From: Asaia bogorensis
GTDB taxonomy: Bacteria > Pseudomonadota > Alphaproteobacteria > Acetobacterales > Acetobacteraceae
Direction of reading: 5' to 3'
Assembly (NCBI GenBank): GCA_945873675.1
Contig: CAMCEP010000003.1
Coordinates: 1-34,310 of the forward strand
DNA length: 34,310 nt
The position numbers were made by a program, and so were the translations under genes. Under the pieces are notes generated by a model. The model was given only the letters and a program-made list of their open reading frames with translations. It ran no database searches and was not told the origin of the DNA. Below, piece by piece: positions 18,002-27,124 of the stretch. Position 1 is the stretch's first letter. The number at the start of each line of letters is the position of its first letter.

Positions 18002-18967
18002 CTATTGGCTGGCACGATTGGCCAATTGGGCAATAGGTCTCCATTTTTCGCGATCAGCCTTGCCGATACGGCTGAATTCCTCGGGTGTAGTATACAATGG
18101 CGCAATGCCCTGACTATCAAGCTGCGCAATTGCACCGGGCTGAGCTAGCGTTTGCTTGATTGCCGCGTTCAAACTTTCAACCACGCTGCGGGGAGTTCCC
18201 TTCGTGGTCATCACGCCGAACCAGCTGCGTACCTCAAAGCCGGAGACGCCGCCTTCCGCCAGGGTAGGCACATCCGGTAGATGCGGCATGCGGGAAAGTA
18301 GCGGTACGCCCATGGCACGAAGCGCCCCGGTCTGGATATGCGGAAAACAGGTCGGCGTTGTCGCGAACATGAAATCAAGCCGACCCGCCAATAAATCCAC
18401 CATCGCCGGGCCGCCACCACGATATGGTACGCCAATGGCGCGGATATCTGCCATTTGGCTCAATAAAAGTGCCGCAAGCCATGGGCTGGATCCAACGCCG
18501 GGATGGCCCCAGCTCAAGCCGCCAGGATTTGCACGCGCGGCAGAAAGCAAATCCGATAAGCTGCGCCATGGGCGATCCTTTGATGTCACCAGCACGGTCA
18601 GCACATCAGCCACAAGTGCGATAGGCTCCAGAATCTCGAGTGGCTGCTGCTCATTTGGCGTATTCTGCACCAAGGGGTTTACCAACAGGGCGCCCATATT
18701 GTTGATGACGAGCGTATGGCCATCCGGCGCCGCACGTAACACAGGTTCCATGGCCAAGGCCCCCTGTGCGCCGCCACGATTTTCCACAACCACTGGCTGG
18801 CCCAAAATTTCGGCCATACCGTTGGCAATGAGTCGCCCAACGAAATCGAGCGATCCGGCGCTGGCAGAGCCAACCAACAACCTGATCGGGCGTGCCGGGA
18901 AAGGCTGCTGAGCGTCTGCCCTTGAGGCCAGCAAAACAGGCGTCGCAAGAAAAGATCGACGGGTCAT
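18002..18967 (-). CDS. TctC/Bug family periplasmic solute receptor
   Basis: A 321-residue receptor starting MTRRSFLATPVLLASRADAQ, a twin-arginine-type signal peptide. It has the family segments VGSASAGSLDFVGRLIANGM, VVVENRGGAQGALAM and VPYRGGGPAMVDLLAGRLD. The frame is open from 19075, but those 36 extra residues precede the signal and are unlikely to be translated. It is the middle of three such receptors in the window; they are clearly different in sequence, so they are not a recent tandem duplication. About 260 bases without a supported gene separate it from the next receptor. Confidence 0.88.
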   Translation of the reverse strand: MTRRSFLATPVLLASRADAQQPFPARPIRLLVGSASAGSLDFVGRLIANGMAEILGQPVVVENRGGAQGALAMEPVLRAAPDGHTLVINNMGALLVNPLVQNTPNEQQPLEILEPIALVADVLTVLVTSKDRPWRSLSDLLSAARANPGGLSWGHPGVGSSPWLAALLLSQMADIRAIGVPYRGGGPAMVDLLAGRLDFMFATTPTCFPHIQTGALRAMGVPLLSRMPHLPDVPTLAEGGVSGFEVRSWFGVMTTKGTPRSVVESLNAAIKQTLAQPGAIAQLDSQGIAPLYTTPEEFSRIGKADREKWRPIAQLANRASQ

Positions 18968-19093
18968 TTTGACGCTGCCGGAATGCTGCGGATTCTTGGG
19001 ACGCTCCCCATATTGTAGCCCACTGATCCCTTTAAGCTGTCCCATCATCATAATTCCCAAATGCTCCCCAATCACTCCTATGTCAGCACCAGC

Positions 19094-20683
19094 TCATACC
19101 TTTTCTATATTCCAGTAAAATAAGGCGGGTCCTGGCAATACGCCGCGCAAAGACCGTCGATGCGCAATGACACCGCGGTATTGCCCCAGTGGTATCAGCG
19201 TGCCTATTTCAAGATGGGTTTTTTCCAGCTGTTTCACGATATCTCGGCGCTTTGCAGGGTCAGCCTCAAAGGTCCAGGCATCGGTCAATTCGCCAACGCG
19301 GCGGTCACAGGGCCAACCAAACCACGCCTGATCACAATGGCGTGCAAAATTGTTCAATAGCGGATTGGCAATACCCGTAAGCGTGGCATTGGTGACAAAC
19401 AGATTCCACCCACCTTGCCCTGGCGGCGCGCGATTGGCCCGACGTTGGACAAGCGTGCTCCAATCCATCACCTGCAAATCAACTGTGGCGCCCATTTTGC
19501 GAAGTGCATCTGCAATTAGCAGGGCGCTTGGATGCAAGGTGGCATTATCAGCCGGATCCAAGACAACAATGGGCCGCCCATCATATCCGGCCGCGCGTAA
19601 CTGGCGCCCGGCCTCTGTGAGATCATGGCGCGGCCAGCCGAGGGTCTCAGCCTGATTGGGTTCACCGGGCGTGCAGCCAAATATCGCCATGCAGTCGCGC
19701 CACGGCGTGCGATCACCAACCGTTGCCTGCATGAAATCCGATTGCTGCACCGCCATCATCAGGGCACGGCGCGCATCAGCATTATTAAATGGCGGATGCA
19801 GATGGTTGATGGCGCAAAAGAGCTGAAAGCCGAGCGGATCATTGGCCGAAACGGTCACATCGCGTGCGCGTGACATACGTTCTACCAAATCCGGTGCCGG
19901 GCTTTCTAGTATGTCAAGCTCACCATTAAGCAATCCCGACATAGCTGTCGCGGCATCGGGTGTGTAGAGCAGCTCAACCCGATCCACCTTCGCGACCTTA
20001 CCGCCAGCGGCCTGACTTGGTGGTTCGGAACGCGGCACGTAGCGCGCAAATCTCTCATAGACCACCTTGGCACCTGGTACCCATTCTTCACGCCGCATGC
20101 GAAAGGGACCAGACCCGATAACCTCAGTCACCTGCGTATTTGGATCGGTCATGGCCAGGCGCTCTGGCATCATGAAGGGCACGGTACTGTCGATTTTCCC
20201 GAGTGCTTCCAGCACGAATCCAAGGGGGCGATTGAGCTGAAGCGTGAAGTTGCGCTCATCGCGTGCCGTAAGGCTCGCGGTATTTGCGATAAGGGCGCGC
20301 CCCATGCCGTCCTTGGCGGCCCAGCGCCTGATTGATGCAACGCAATCCGCAGCGCGTACGGGAGTATCGTCATGCCAGGTCAGGCCCGGACGCAGGGTGA
20401 ATTCCCAGCGCAACCCATCGCTGCTGACCTGATGGCGTTCGACCATTTGTGGCTGGGGTGTATTGTTGGCATCCAGCGCAAAAAGCGTGTCATAGACAAG
20501 ATATCCATGATTGCGCGTAATGTAAGCGGTTGTCCAAATGGGATCGAGAGCACGTAGATCACCGATGGGCACGGCGCGGATGGTCTTGCGCGGATCCTGC
20601 GCCAAAGAAGCCCTTGTGGTGGCAGAAACAATCCCTGGCGCAGCAAGGCCGGCAAGCAAGAGCGAACGTCGATGAGTTCTCAT
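19094..20683 (-). CDS. Family-5 ABC substrate-binding protein (peptide/nickel/opine type)
   Basis: The 529-residue protein has a signal peptide with paired arginines (HRRSLLLAGLAAPGIVSA). The SBP_bac_5 pattern follows: an early LDPIWTTAYITRNHGYLVYD, then LRPGLTWHDDTPVRAADCV, and VIGSGPFRM. Such proteins bind oligopeptides, opines or other polar molecules in the periplasm for an ABC importer. The start has AAGGAG seven bases upstream, overlapping the stop region of the amidohydrolase gene 12 bases away, so the two are cotranscribed. Permease and ATPase genes are absent. It is a paralogue of 22241-23815. Confidence 0.92.
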   Translation of the reverse strand: MRTHRRSLLLAGLAAPGIVSATTRASLAQDPRKTIRAVPIGDLRALDPIWTTAYITRNHGYLVYDTLFALDANNTPQPQMVERHQVSSDGLRWEFTLRPGLTWHDDTPVRAADCVASIRRWAAKDGMGRALIANTASLTARDERNFTLQLNRPLGFVLEALGKIDSTVPFMMPERLAMTDPNTQVTEVIGSGPFRMRREEWVPGAKVVYERFARYVPRSEPPSQAAGGKVAKVDRVELLYTPDAATAMSGLLNGELDILESPAPDLVERMSRARDVTVSANDPLGFQLFCAINHLHPPFNNADARRALMMAVQQSDFMQATVGDRTPWRDCMAIFGCTPGEPNQAETLGWPRHDLTEAGRQLRAAGYDGRPIVVLDPADNATLHPSALLIADALRKMGATVDLQVMDWSTLVQRRANRAPPGQGGWNLFVTNATLTGIANPLLNNFARHCDQAWFGWPCDRRVGELTDAWTFEADPAKRRDIVKQLEKTHLEIGTLIPLGQYRGVIAHRRSLRGVLPGPALFYWNIEKV

Positions 20684-20695
20684 TCTCTTTCTCCT

Positions 20696-22081
20696 TCAGG
20701 GTGGTGGTGCAAAGCCAGTCGGTATGGGCAGGCTTGGATTTTCCGCGAATAGGCGCGCCCAGGCGCGCCGCGCTATGCGATCAGCTTGTGCGACAATGGT
20801 ATCCTCATCCATGGTCAACACGCGGCCATCGCGCATCAGCCAGGCACCATCGACCATCACCGCATCAACATCGCGGCCCTGCCCCTGATGCACGAAGGAA
20901 GATATCATGCGCATGCGGGGCACTAGATGTGCACGATCTGTGCGGATCATAATGAGATCAGCCCGATTACCGGGGGCAAGCCAACCGCCATCAGGCACTT
21001 CCATCGCGGCGTAGCCATTGCGTGTAGCCCAGCGCAAGGCTTCTTCCGGTGTAGGGTTGCGGCCATCGGTACGGCGAATACGCTCCATGAATAGGCCGGT
21101 GCGCATCACTTCAACCATATCTTCCGCCATATTGTCGCTGCCCATCCCAATCAGGCAGCCATCAGCTTCAAGCTTGGCGATCCGCGGCGAAAGTCCCCGT
21201 CGTGCGGCAATGGCGGAATTGAAGGAAACGCGCGCCTTTGCGCGGCCCAAGAGTTTTTCCTCCCGATCAGCCATGCAGCGGCAATGCGCCGCCACCAAGC
21301 GGTCATGGAGAAAACCTTCAGCATGGAGATATTCGGTCGGCAGGCAGCCGCGATGCGCCTCAACAGCGGCAACCTCGCCCCAGATCTGATTCAGATGAAC
21401 CGTTGCGATAGCATCCAATGACTGACGCACATCATTCAGGCGCCGTAGATATTTGGGCGTACACATATCAGGCGCCCATGCCGCAACGCCCACAGCGATG
21501 CGACCGCCAGCCCGGCCATGCCAGCCAGAATGGAGCCGCGCAATACGCTCAAGACCCGCTTCACCTATTTTCTCAGAAGCAATGAAAGGGGCGGGATCGC
21601 CAATGCCGGCATCCGCCCGATCCCAGGCGCGCTCAGCCAATAAAAGGCGAAGGCCGGTCGCCTCGAGCAGGCTGGCATAATTCTCTATTCCGCTCCCATC
21701 CTCCAGCAGGGCCGTCGTCCCGCACCGAATAGCCTCAAGCGCGCCAAGTTGCACCATGACCCCGGCTTCTTCTTTCGACAGGCTTGGAAGGGGCAAGGGC
21801 GAAAGGCCACCGCAAAAGGGTGGGGCATGGGGTGGTGAAAGATCTTCATAAATGCCACGCGCCAACGTCATACCGAGATGCGTATGGATATTCGCGAAGC
21901 CAGGCATGACGGCATGGTTTCGCCCGTCAATAGCCTCTGCATCCGGAAATCGTGCTTGTAATTCGGGGGTAAGTCCGATGGCGGCAATACGCCCACCGTC
22001 AATCGCAATCGCGGCACCGTGCATGACATTATTCGCATCATCCACAGTGATCAGGGTGGTATTATGGATCAGAATGGTCAC
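20696..22081 (-). CDS. Metal-dependent amidohydrolase (cytosine deaminase/TrzN-like group)
   Basis: An enzyme of the amidohydrolase superfamily (461 residues from this start) that deaminates, dechlorinates or hydrolyses nitrogen-rich rings or amides. Metal ligands are visible: H66 and H68 (NIHTHLGM), H229 (TVHLNQ), H266 (AAHCRC) and D316 (GMGSDN). I prefer the GTG at 22081 because GGGAG lies eight bases upstream and the product then begins TILIHNTTLIT, typical of the group. The upstream ATG at 22096 overlaps that ribosome site and has a poor one itself. It sits between two ABC binding proteins on the same strand, so it probably acts on what they bring in. Confidence 0.88.
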   Translation of the reverse strand: MTILIHNTTLITVDDANNVMHGAAIAIDGGRIAAIGLTPELQARFPDAEAIDGRNHAVMPGFANIHTHLGMTLARGIYEDLSPPHAPPFCGGLSPLPLPSLSKEEAGVMVQLGALEAIRCGTTALLEDGSGIENYASLLEATGLRLLLAERAWDRADAGIGDPAPFIASEKIGEAGLERIARLHSGWHGRAGGRIAVGVAAWAPDMCTPKYLRRLNDVRQSLDAIATVHLNQIWGEVAAVEAHRGCLPTEYLHAEGFLHDRLVAAHCRCMADREEKLLGRAKARVSFNSAIAARRGLSPRIAKLEADGCLIGMGSDNMAEDMVEVMRTGLFMERIRRTDGRNPTPEEALRWATRNGYAAMEVPDGGWLAPGNRADLIMIRTDRAHLVPRMRMISSFVHQGQGRDVDAVMVDGAWLMRDGRVLTMDEDTIVAQADRIARRAWARLFAENPSLPIPTGFAPPP

Positions 22082-22240
22082 CGATGGCTCTCCCATTGGC
22101 TGGTGGCAGATTCCAGTAAACCAATTTACCAGAAAAAGATTTCATCGTCCGGGCAATTCAAACATCGCAAGGCAGCGCAATAACCAACATCAGGTTGGAC
22201 AACAGGCTTGCGCGGCCTGCAATGCAATCACTGGTGCGCA

Positions 22241-23815
22241 TCATGTCTTCTCAACCTGCCAGAACATCGGATAGGCCGATTCGATCATATTTTTGAGCGT
22301 TGTCCGATATCCTGCAGGGATCGAAAACTGCCCCCACATCACATTCGGTGTCAGGCGATACATGGCTTCCTGAAGATCGGCAGCGATGCGTTTGCGGGAT
22401 GCGTCATCCTCGGCCCGCGCAAAGGCCTGTAGCATGGCTGGAACGGCATTATCGCAGGACCAGCCCGGGAAATCCGCGCAGGTGGATGCCACATAGAAAT
22501 GCGTCAGAGGCGACAACATGTCGGTCCCGTTGGAATAGACCGAAAACATGGACCAATTATCGCGTCGCGCGCGGCGCGCCAGGACGGTACCCCAATCCAT
22601 TACCTGTTCATCAACCGTGAAGCCAACCTGGCGCATGTTATGCGCCAAAACCATCGCGGCTGTCTGGCTAATGGAACCGCCAACTTCCAGGATGATAACG
22701 GGCTGCCCCCGATAGGAAGTCGCCCGAAGCTCCGCCTTGGCAGCTTCAAGGTCAAGACCGGCGCCGACGGCACCAGCATCCGTTGTCATCGGCGCACCGC
22801 ACATCCAGAAGGAAGGGCATTGCGGCGCGCGATGTTGTGGGGGCACCCCAATGGCGGTGAGCACAGCGTTCTGATCCACAAGCTTCCAAAGTACTTTCCG
22901 GATCGCCGGATCATCAAAGGGCGGGGCTGCGTGGTTCAGTCGGAAATTCCCCTGAAATTGCTCCACACCACCAAAGCTCATGAGCTTGACGCCGCGTGTA
23001 CGTTCAAGCCGCGACAGCAGATCGAAGGGCAGATATTGTTGGTAATCAATCTCTCCCGCCATCAGTGCAGTCGCGCCGGTCGCTTGATCTGGCATTACCC
23101 GCAGAAGAAGCTGATCAATTTTCACATCCTTGCCGCCTGCGAGAAAATCGGGGGCTTCACGGCGGGGGATATAATCCGGGTTCCTCTCAAGCACCATCAG
23201 GCTACCTGGCCGCCATAAATCCGCACGGAACCTGAACGGGCCAGACCCCACAGGTTCCGTAATACGTTGATCGCCCGGAATGCGCGCTAGTTTTTCCGGC
23301 ATCATGACCGGCAATGGCGCATTGGGCTTGCCCAGCACCTGGAGCATCAGTGGAAAGGGTTCTTTTAGGTAAATCGTAAAGCTGCGTACATCACGCGCTT
23401 CCATGCGTTCATGCGCATTGCGCAGCGCGCGCCCCAAAGCATCGCGCGGCATCCAACGATTGAGCGAGGCGACACAATCCGCCGCTGTAACGGGCGTTCC
23501 ATCATGCCACTTCAAGCCTTCACGCAGGCGGAAATCCCACCGAAGACGGTCAGAGGATAGCTGATGCGCTTCCACCATCTGTGGCTGAATGGCACCCTTG
23601 GAATCCATGGCGTAGAGCATATCAAAAACATGCAGCCCAAAGGTCCGCGTAATGGCGGCAGTGATGAAATGGGGATCAAGGATAGTAACTTCGGATTCCA
23701 AAACGACATTCACGGCCTTGCTGGCCCTTGCCTCACGCGGCCGGATCAGCGCCGCCGTCATCAAACCGGCTGTCACACCAAAAGTTGCGCGGCGCCCAAG
23801 CATGTTTCCACCCAT
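22241..23815 (-). CDS. Family-5 ABC substrate-binding protein, paralogue
   Basis: A 524-residue periplasmic binding protein with signal peptide (LGRRATFGVTAGLMTAALI) and SBP_bac_5 segments (LREGLKWHDGTPVTAADCV). In the 41-residue block around that motif, 28 residues are identical to the protein at 19094-20683, so the two arose by duplication. GGGGAG lies seven bases before the ATG. It is the first gene of the minus-strand series and is divergent from the amidase gene, 108 bases away. No permease or ATPase follows; they may lie elsewhere in the genome. Confidence 0.92.
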   Translation of the reverse strand: MGGNMLGRRATFGVTAGLMTAALIRPREARASKAVNVVLESEVTILDPHFITAAITRTFGLHVFDMLYAMDSKGAIQPQMVEAHQLSSDRLRWDFRLREGLKWHDGTPVTAADCVASLNRWMPRDALGRALRNAHERMEARDVRSFTIYLKEPFPLMLQVLGKPNAPLPVMMPEKLARIPGDQRITEPVGSGPFRFRADLWRPGSLMVLERNPDYIPRREAPDFLAGGKDVKIDQLLLRVMPDQATGATALMAGEIDYQQYLPFDLLSRLERTRGVKLMSFGGVEQFQGNFRLNHAAPPFDDPAIRKVLWKLVDQNAVLTAIGVPPQHRAPQCPSFWMCGAPMTTDAGAVGAGLDLEAAKAELRATSYRGQPVIILEVGGSISQTAAMVLAHNMRQVGFTVDEQVMDWGTVLARRARRDNWSMFSVYSNGTDMLSPLTHFYVASTCADFPGWSCDNAVPAMLQAFARAEDDASRKRIAADLQEAMYRLTPNVMWGQFSIPAGYRTTLKNMIESAYPMFWQVEKT

Positions 23816-23923
23816 TTTTGGCTCCCCTTGTTCTTTTTCCGTCAGGAAAGCCTATCGTCACATTTGGCCTTCCACAATGCCTAAATGCTGGCTTAGGCTG
23901 CTCACTGAATTGAGGAGGCGGCT
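23816..23923. promoter_or_regulatory. Divergent control region, ABC binding protein / amidase
   Basis: This 108-base gap must hold the promoters for the minus-strand catabolic series and for the amidase. Both flanking genes have strong ribosome sites (GGGGAG to the left, GAGGAGG to the right). I could not identify confident -35/-10 pairs or a clear operator palindrome. Confidence 0.4.
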
Positions 23924-25363
23924 ATGGCGCAGGACGATCTTTTGTTCATGACAGCAAGTCGTGCGGCTATGCTGATACGGATGCGTAAGCTTTCGCCGGT
24001 TGAGTATCTTGAAGCGATCCTCACCGCCGCACATCAACAGCAGACGCGCCTGAATTGCTTCACGGCCATACTGGATGAAGAAGCGCGGGAAGCAGCACAG
24101 CGCGCCGAACAGGCGGTGATGAAGGGTGCGCCACTTGGCCCCCTGCATGGTGTGCCCATCAGTATCAAGGATTTGCTGGATGTGCGTGGCACGCCCACGC
24201 GGCATGGTTCGGCGATTTTCGCAGATGCGGCGCCAGCCATCCATGACGATATATTGGTGCAGCGGCTGCGTGATGCGGGCGCTGTTATATTCGCAAAAAC
24301 CACGACGCCGGAATTTGGCGTCAAGGGTCTCACGGATGGTCCGGCCTTCGGCGTTACGCGCAACCCGTGGAATCTCGAACGAACGCCAGGGGGATCTTCA
24401 GGTGGTTCCGCCGCAGCCGTCGCCGCCGGTGTTGGGCCGATTTCCTTGGGCACAGATGGTGCTGGCTCAGTCCGCGGCCCCGCAGCTTGTACTGGCCTGG
24501 TGGGGCTGAAGCCCACCCTTGGCGCTGTGCCTTATGAAACCGCGCGGGATGCTTTCGGCAATAATGTCTATGCCGGTCCACTAGCACGCAGCGTCACCGA
24601 TGCCGCCATCATGCATAGCATTCTGAGCGGCGCAGCACCGAAGGACCCATGGAGCCAGTCAGGCCAGGACCAGTATCGCTTGTCGCCAAGGCTGATTGGC
24701 GATGATCTTTCTGGCATTCGTCTTGGCTATATTCCGCGCTGCGCCAATCCACGCGTATCGCGCGATGTTCAGGCCAATACCGATGCGGCCCTGAAATCCT
24801 ATGAAGAACGTGGCGCCGTTGTCGAGGAAGTGACAGACGCGATTGACTGGATCGAGCTTGAGGGGCGGATTCTCTATCAGGCGAATTTTACGGTCTTTTG
24901 CGCACAATACCTGCCGCGTTGGCAGAACCAAATGGACCCGGTAACATTGGCTTTCATGGAACGTGGCGCGCAATATTCGGTTGCCGATTTTCGGAATGCG
25001 CAATTCGCGCGCGGCCGGCTATATCGTGCCATTCAGGACCTGCTAGCGCGCTATGACGCTTTGGTGATGCCAACCACAACACGTACGGCGCTTGATGTTG
25101 GCTTTGACGCCGCCAATGACGAGGTTGAAGTGGATGGTGTGAAATGCGGCATCACAAGGCTTGGTTGGAATTCGGCCTTATATCCGTTCAATCTGACCGG
25201 CCATCCAGCCATAACCATACCCTCAGGCTTCGCCGCGGATGGTCTGCCGACAGCGCTCCAAATCGTAGGACGCTGGGGTGCTGAGACAGATATGATGCGG
25301 CTTGCCGCCGTTCAGGAAACGGCGCGCCCCTGGGCGCAGTTTCGGCCAACCATGTCGGCATAG
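23924..25363 (+). CDS. Amidase (amidase-signature family)
   Basis: A 479-residue cytoplasmic hydrolase that cleaves carboxylic amides. The Ser-cisSer-Lys triad is complete: K82 (SIKDLLD), S158 (PGGSSGGS) and S182 (GTDGAGSVRGPA). The nucleophile motif has GAGS where many members have GGGS, a mild variation. GAGGAGG precedes the ATG, giving a strong ribosome site. It is divergent from the ABC binding protein and amidohydrolase genes and fits the same amide-degrading theme. The substrate is unknown; some family members act in GatCAB, but no GatB/GatC is nearby, so a catabolic role is more likely. Confidence 0.92.
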   Translation: MAQDDLLFMTASRAAMLIRMRKLSPVEYLEAILTAAHQQQTRLNCFTAILDEEAREAAQRAEQAVMKGAPLGPLHGVPISIKDLLDVRGTPTRHGSAIFADAAPAIHDDILVQRLRDAGAVIFAKTTTPEFGVKGLTDGPAFGVTRNPWNLERTPGGSSGGSAAAVAAGVGPISLGTDGAGSVRGPAACTGLVGLKPTLGAVPYETARDAFGNNVYAGPLARSVTDAAIMHSILSGAAPKDPWSQSGQDQYRLSPRLIGDDLSGIRLGYIPRCANPRVSRDVQANTDAALKSYEERGAVVEEVTDAIDWIELEGRILYQANFTVFCAQYLPRWQNQMDPVTLAFMERGAQYSVADFRNAQFARGRLYRAIQDLLARYDALVMPTTTRTALDVGFDAANDEVEVDGVKCGITRLGWNSALYPFNLTGHPAITIPSGFAADGLPTALQIVGRWGAETDMMRLAAVQETARPWAQFRPTMSA

Positions 25364-25671
25364 CGTTTTGTTTCAAATCATTTGAGATCTCGGTGAGCAT
25401 GGGAGGATAGCGACCTAACGCCAAGGGTGTGCCATGCTTTGATATGGAGTTAAGCGATGACGCTAATCACTCCCCGCTTGGCACTTTGCGCCTATCTGAC
25501 AAACCACTCGTGAAGACGGGATTTCAGCACTCAGTATAATGGTTGGGCACCTTATGCCCCGTCTGGCTGATTGATCTTCAAATCAAGTTATTGGTTGGCA
25601 GCCGCCCAGGCAATAATTCATGCGGCGGGCACCGTTCGGCGTGACACTTAAAGCCGTGGTGCGCCAACGCC
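25364..25671. other. Intergenic region downstream of the amidase
   Basis: About 310 bases without a supported gene. It starts with a 13-base inverted repeat (TCAAAT-C-ATTTGA) just after the amidase stop. An 18-codon frame with a GGAG ribosome site (25457-25513) is present but has no other support. The region runs into the IS3 OrfA relic. Confidence 0.35.
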
Positions 25672-25839
25672 TCACCCAGGAACCCCTTCGATCAGGCGGC
25701 TCTCGGCTAAGGCTACGCGGCGGCATAGGGCGGCGATGCTTTCCGCACCTCGCCGCCCTTCCAGGGCAATGCGGTTCTTGCCCTTGGCGGAATGGCGCTT
25801 GCGCGTGGCACGAAGAGTATTACGGACCAGCTTTTCGGC
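25672..25839 (-). mobile_element. IS3-family transposase OrfA, N-terminal relic
   Basis: The minus strand reads RKRHSAKGKNR, then IALEGRRGAESIAALCRR and a TGA at 25672-25674. This matches the helix-turn-helix part of IS3-family OrfA (family pattern RRRYSAEEKIRIVLEG, then LRGEESIAELCRREG). There is no valid start codon, the residues diverge at conserved positions, and the OrfA end and all of OrfB are missing. This OrfA type belongs with the OrfB type found at 10655-10771. No terminal repeat was identified. Confidence 0.65.
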
Positions 25840-25943
25840 TGAAACGCGCAAATAAGAACCGGACAGGCTTCCTGTTATGCCCCGCTGATCACGCCTGACA
25901 GGCCGCGTAACCGCGCTGAATCAAAACGGTTTCGTAATGCTGA

Positions 25944-27074
25944 TCACTTGCGGCTGAAACTGCCTACGCCCACCAGCACCGCCACCGCCCCACAAAGCCC
26001 CGCCATGCCCCAGAAAATCCCCGCCCCAAGCGCGGCATAGCCAGGGCCAGAGGCTAACGTCAGCACCGTCGTCATCGCACCCACCGCGGCACCCAGCAGC
26101 GTCTGCGCCGTCCCCCCCAGGCTGCCCGGCACGCGTTCCTGCAACAGCTTTATCGCCGCCAAATGCATGGCGCCAAAGGTCAGCGCATGCAGCGCCTGCG
26201 CGAAAATCAGCGGCGGCAGGCTTTCACTGACAGCCATGATCGGCCAGCGGACCAAGCCCGCACCCGCCGCCAGCAATATCAACCCACGCACGCCAAGCCG
26301 TTCCACGAGGCCCCGCCCCCATAGGAACAGCGCCACCTCCGCCACCACACCCCAGCCCCAAAGCAGCCCAATTACCCCGGCACTGAAGCCCAAAGCCTGC
26401 CAATGAATGGACCCAAAGGCGTAATAGGCCGCGTGGCTGCCCTGCATCAGCGCGGCAATCAGCATCAGCCGGCGCAGCCAAGGCAGCGCGAGTGCGGCAC
26501 GAAAGCCGCTCGCGCCGCCGCGGCCAAACCCCTCAGCACGCGGCAGCAGAAAGGCGGCTGCCGCGCCAAGGCCAAGCATGGCGGCAATCAGCCAAGCGGC
26601 ACTCCCCGCGCCCAAAACGCCCACCAGCGCGCCCGCCAGCACGGCGGCCAGGATATAGCTTGCGGAACCCGCCGCACGGGCGCGGCCATAATCAAAGCCG
26701 GGGGGCTCTCGGGCAACACGCAGCGCCATCGCGTCAGCAAGTGCGGTCGTCGGCGCCAGCGCCGCCGCCAGCGCCAAATTCACCAATAGCAAGGCCCAAA
26801 ACCCGCCCACCAACCCAAAGCCCGCCGCGAAAACCGCCGCCGCGCCGGTGCAGCAAATCAGCACCAGGCGCGGATCACCCAGCCAATCCGCAATGCGCCC
26901 ACCCAGGGGCCCCGCCAGTAATTTCAGCGCACTCCCTGCGGCCAAAACCGTGCCCAGATCAGCCGGCGTCAGCCCGCGCGCGAGTAAAAGCGGCGGCAGA
27001 AAGGGCATCATCACGCCAAAGGCCGCGAATTGCGCGGCGAAGATCAGGGCGAAGCGGGTGGCGGGGCTCATCAC
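25944..27074 (-). CDS. MFS transporter (HcaT / MFS_1-like)
   Basis: A 376-residue membrane protein with about 12 hydrophobic segments and almost no soluble part. The loop after helix 2 reads AGPLGGRIADWLGDPR, the major-facilitator signature region, and FWALLLVNLALAAALAPTTA resembles the group that includes the phenylpropionate permease HcaT and nucleoside symporters. It would be a proton-coupled carrier, but the substrate cannot be predicted. The ATG is divergent from the helicase start, 50 bases away. It is not clearly part of the catabolic block because the IS3 relic separates them. Confidence 0.85.
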   Translation of the reverse strand: MMSPATRFALIFAAQFAAFGVMMPFLPPLLLARGLTPADLGTVLAAGSALKLLAGPLGGRIADWLGDPRLVLICCTGAAAVFAAGFGLVGGFWALLLVNLALAAALAPTTALADAMALRVAREPPGFDYGRARAAGSASYILAAVLAGALVGVLGAGSAAWLIAAMLGLGAAAAFLLPRAEGFGRGGASGFRAALALPWLRRLMLIAALMQGSHAAYYAFGSIHWQALGFSAGVIGLLWGWGVVAEVALFLWGRGLVERLGVRGLILLAAGAGLVRWPIMAVSESLPPLIFAQALHALTFGAMHLAAIKLLQERVPGSLGGTAQTLLGAAVGAMTTVLTLASGPGYAALGAGIFWGMAGLCGAVAVLVGVGSFSRK

Positions 27075-27124
27075 GGGCCTAACACCCTGCCCGCTGCCGC
27101 CACCATGGACAAGCGCGCCGCATC

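Noticed and set aside
25457..25513. 18-codon frame MTLITPRLALCAYLTNHS with a GGAG ribosome site
   Set aside because: Too short, not next to a downstream gene it could lead into, and in a region of IS debris.
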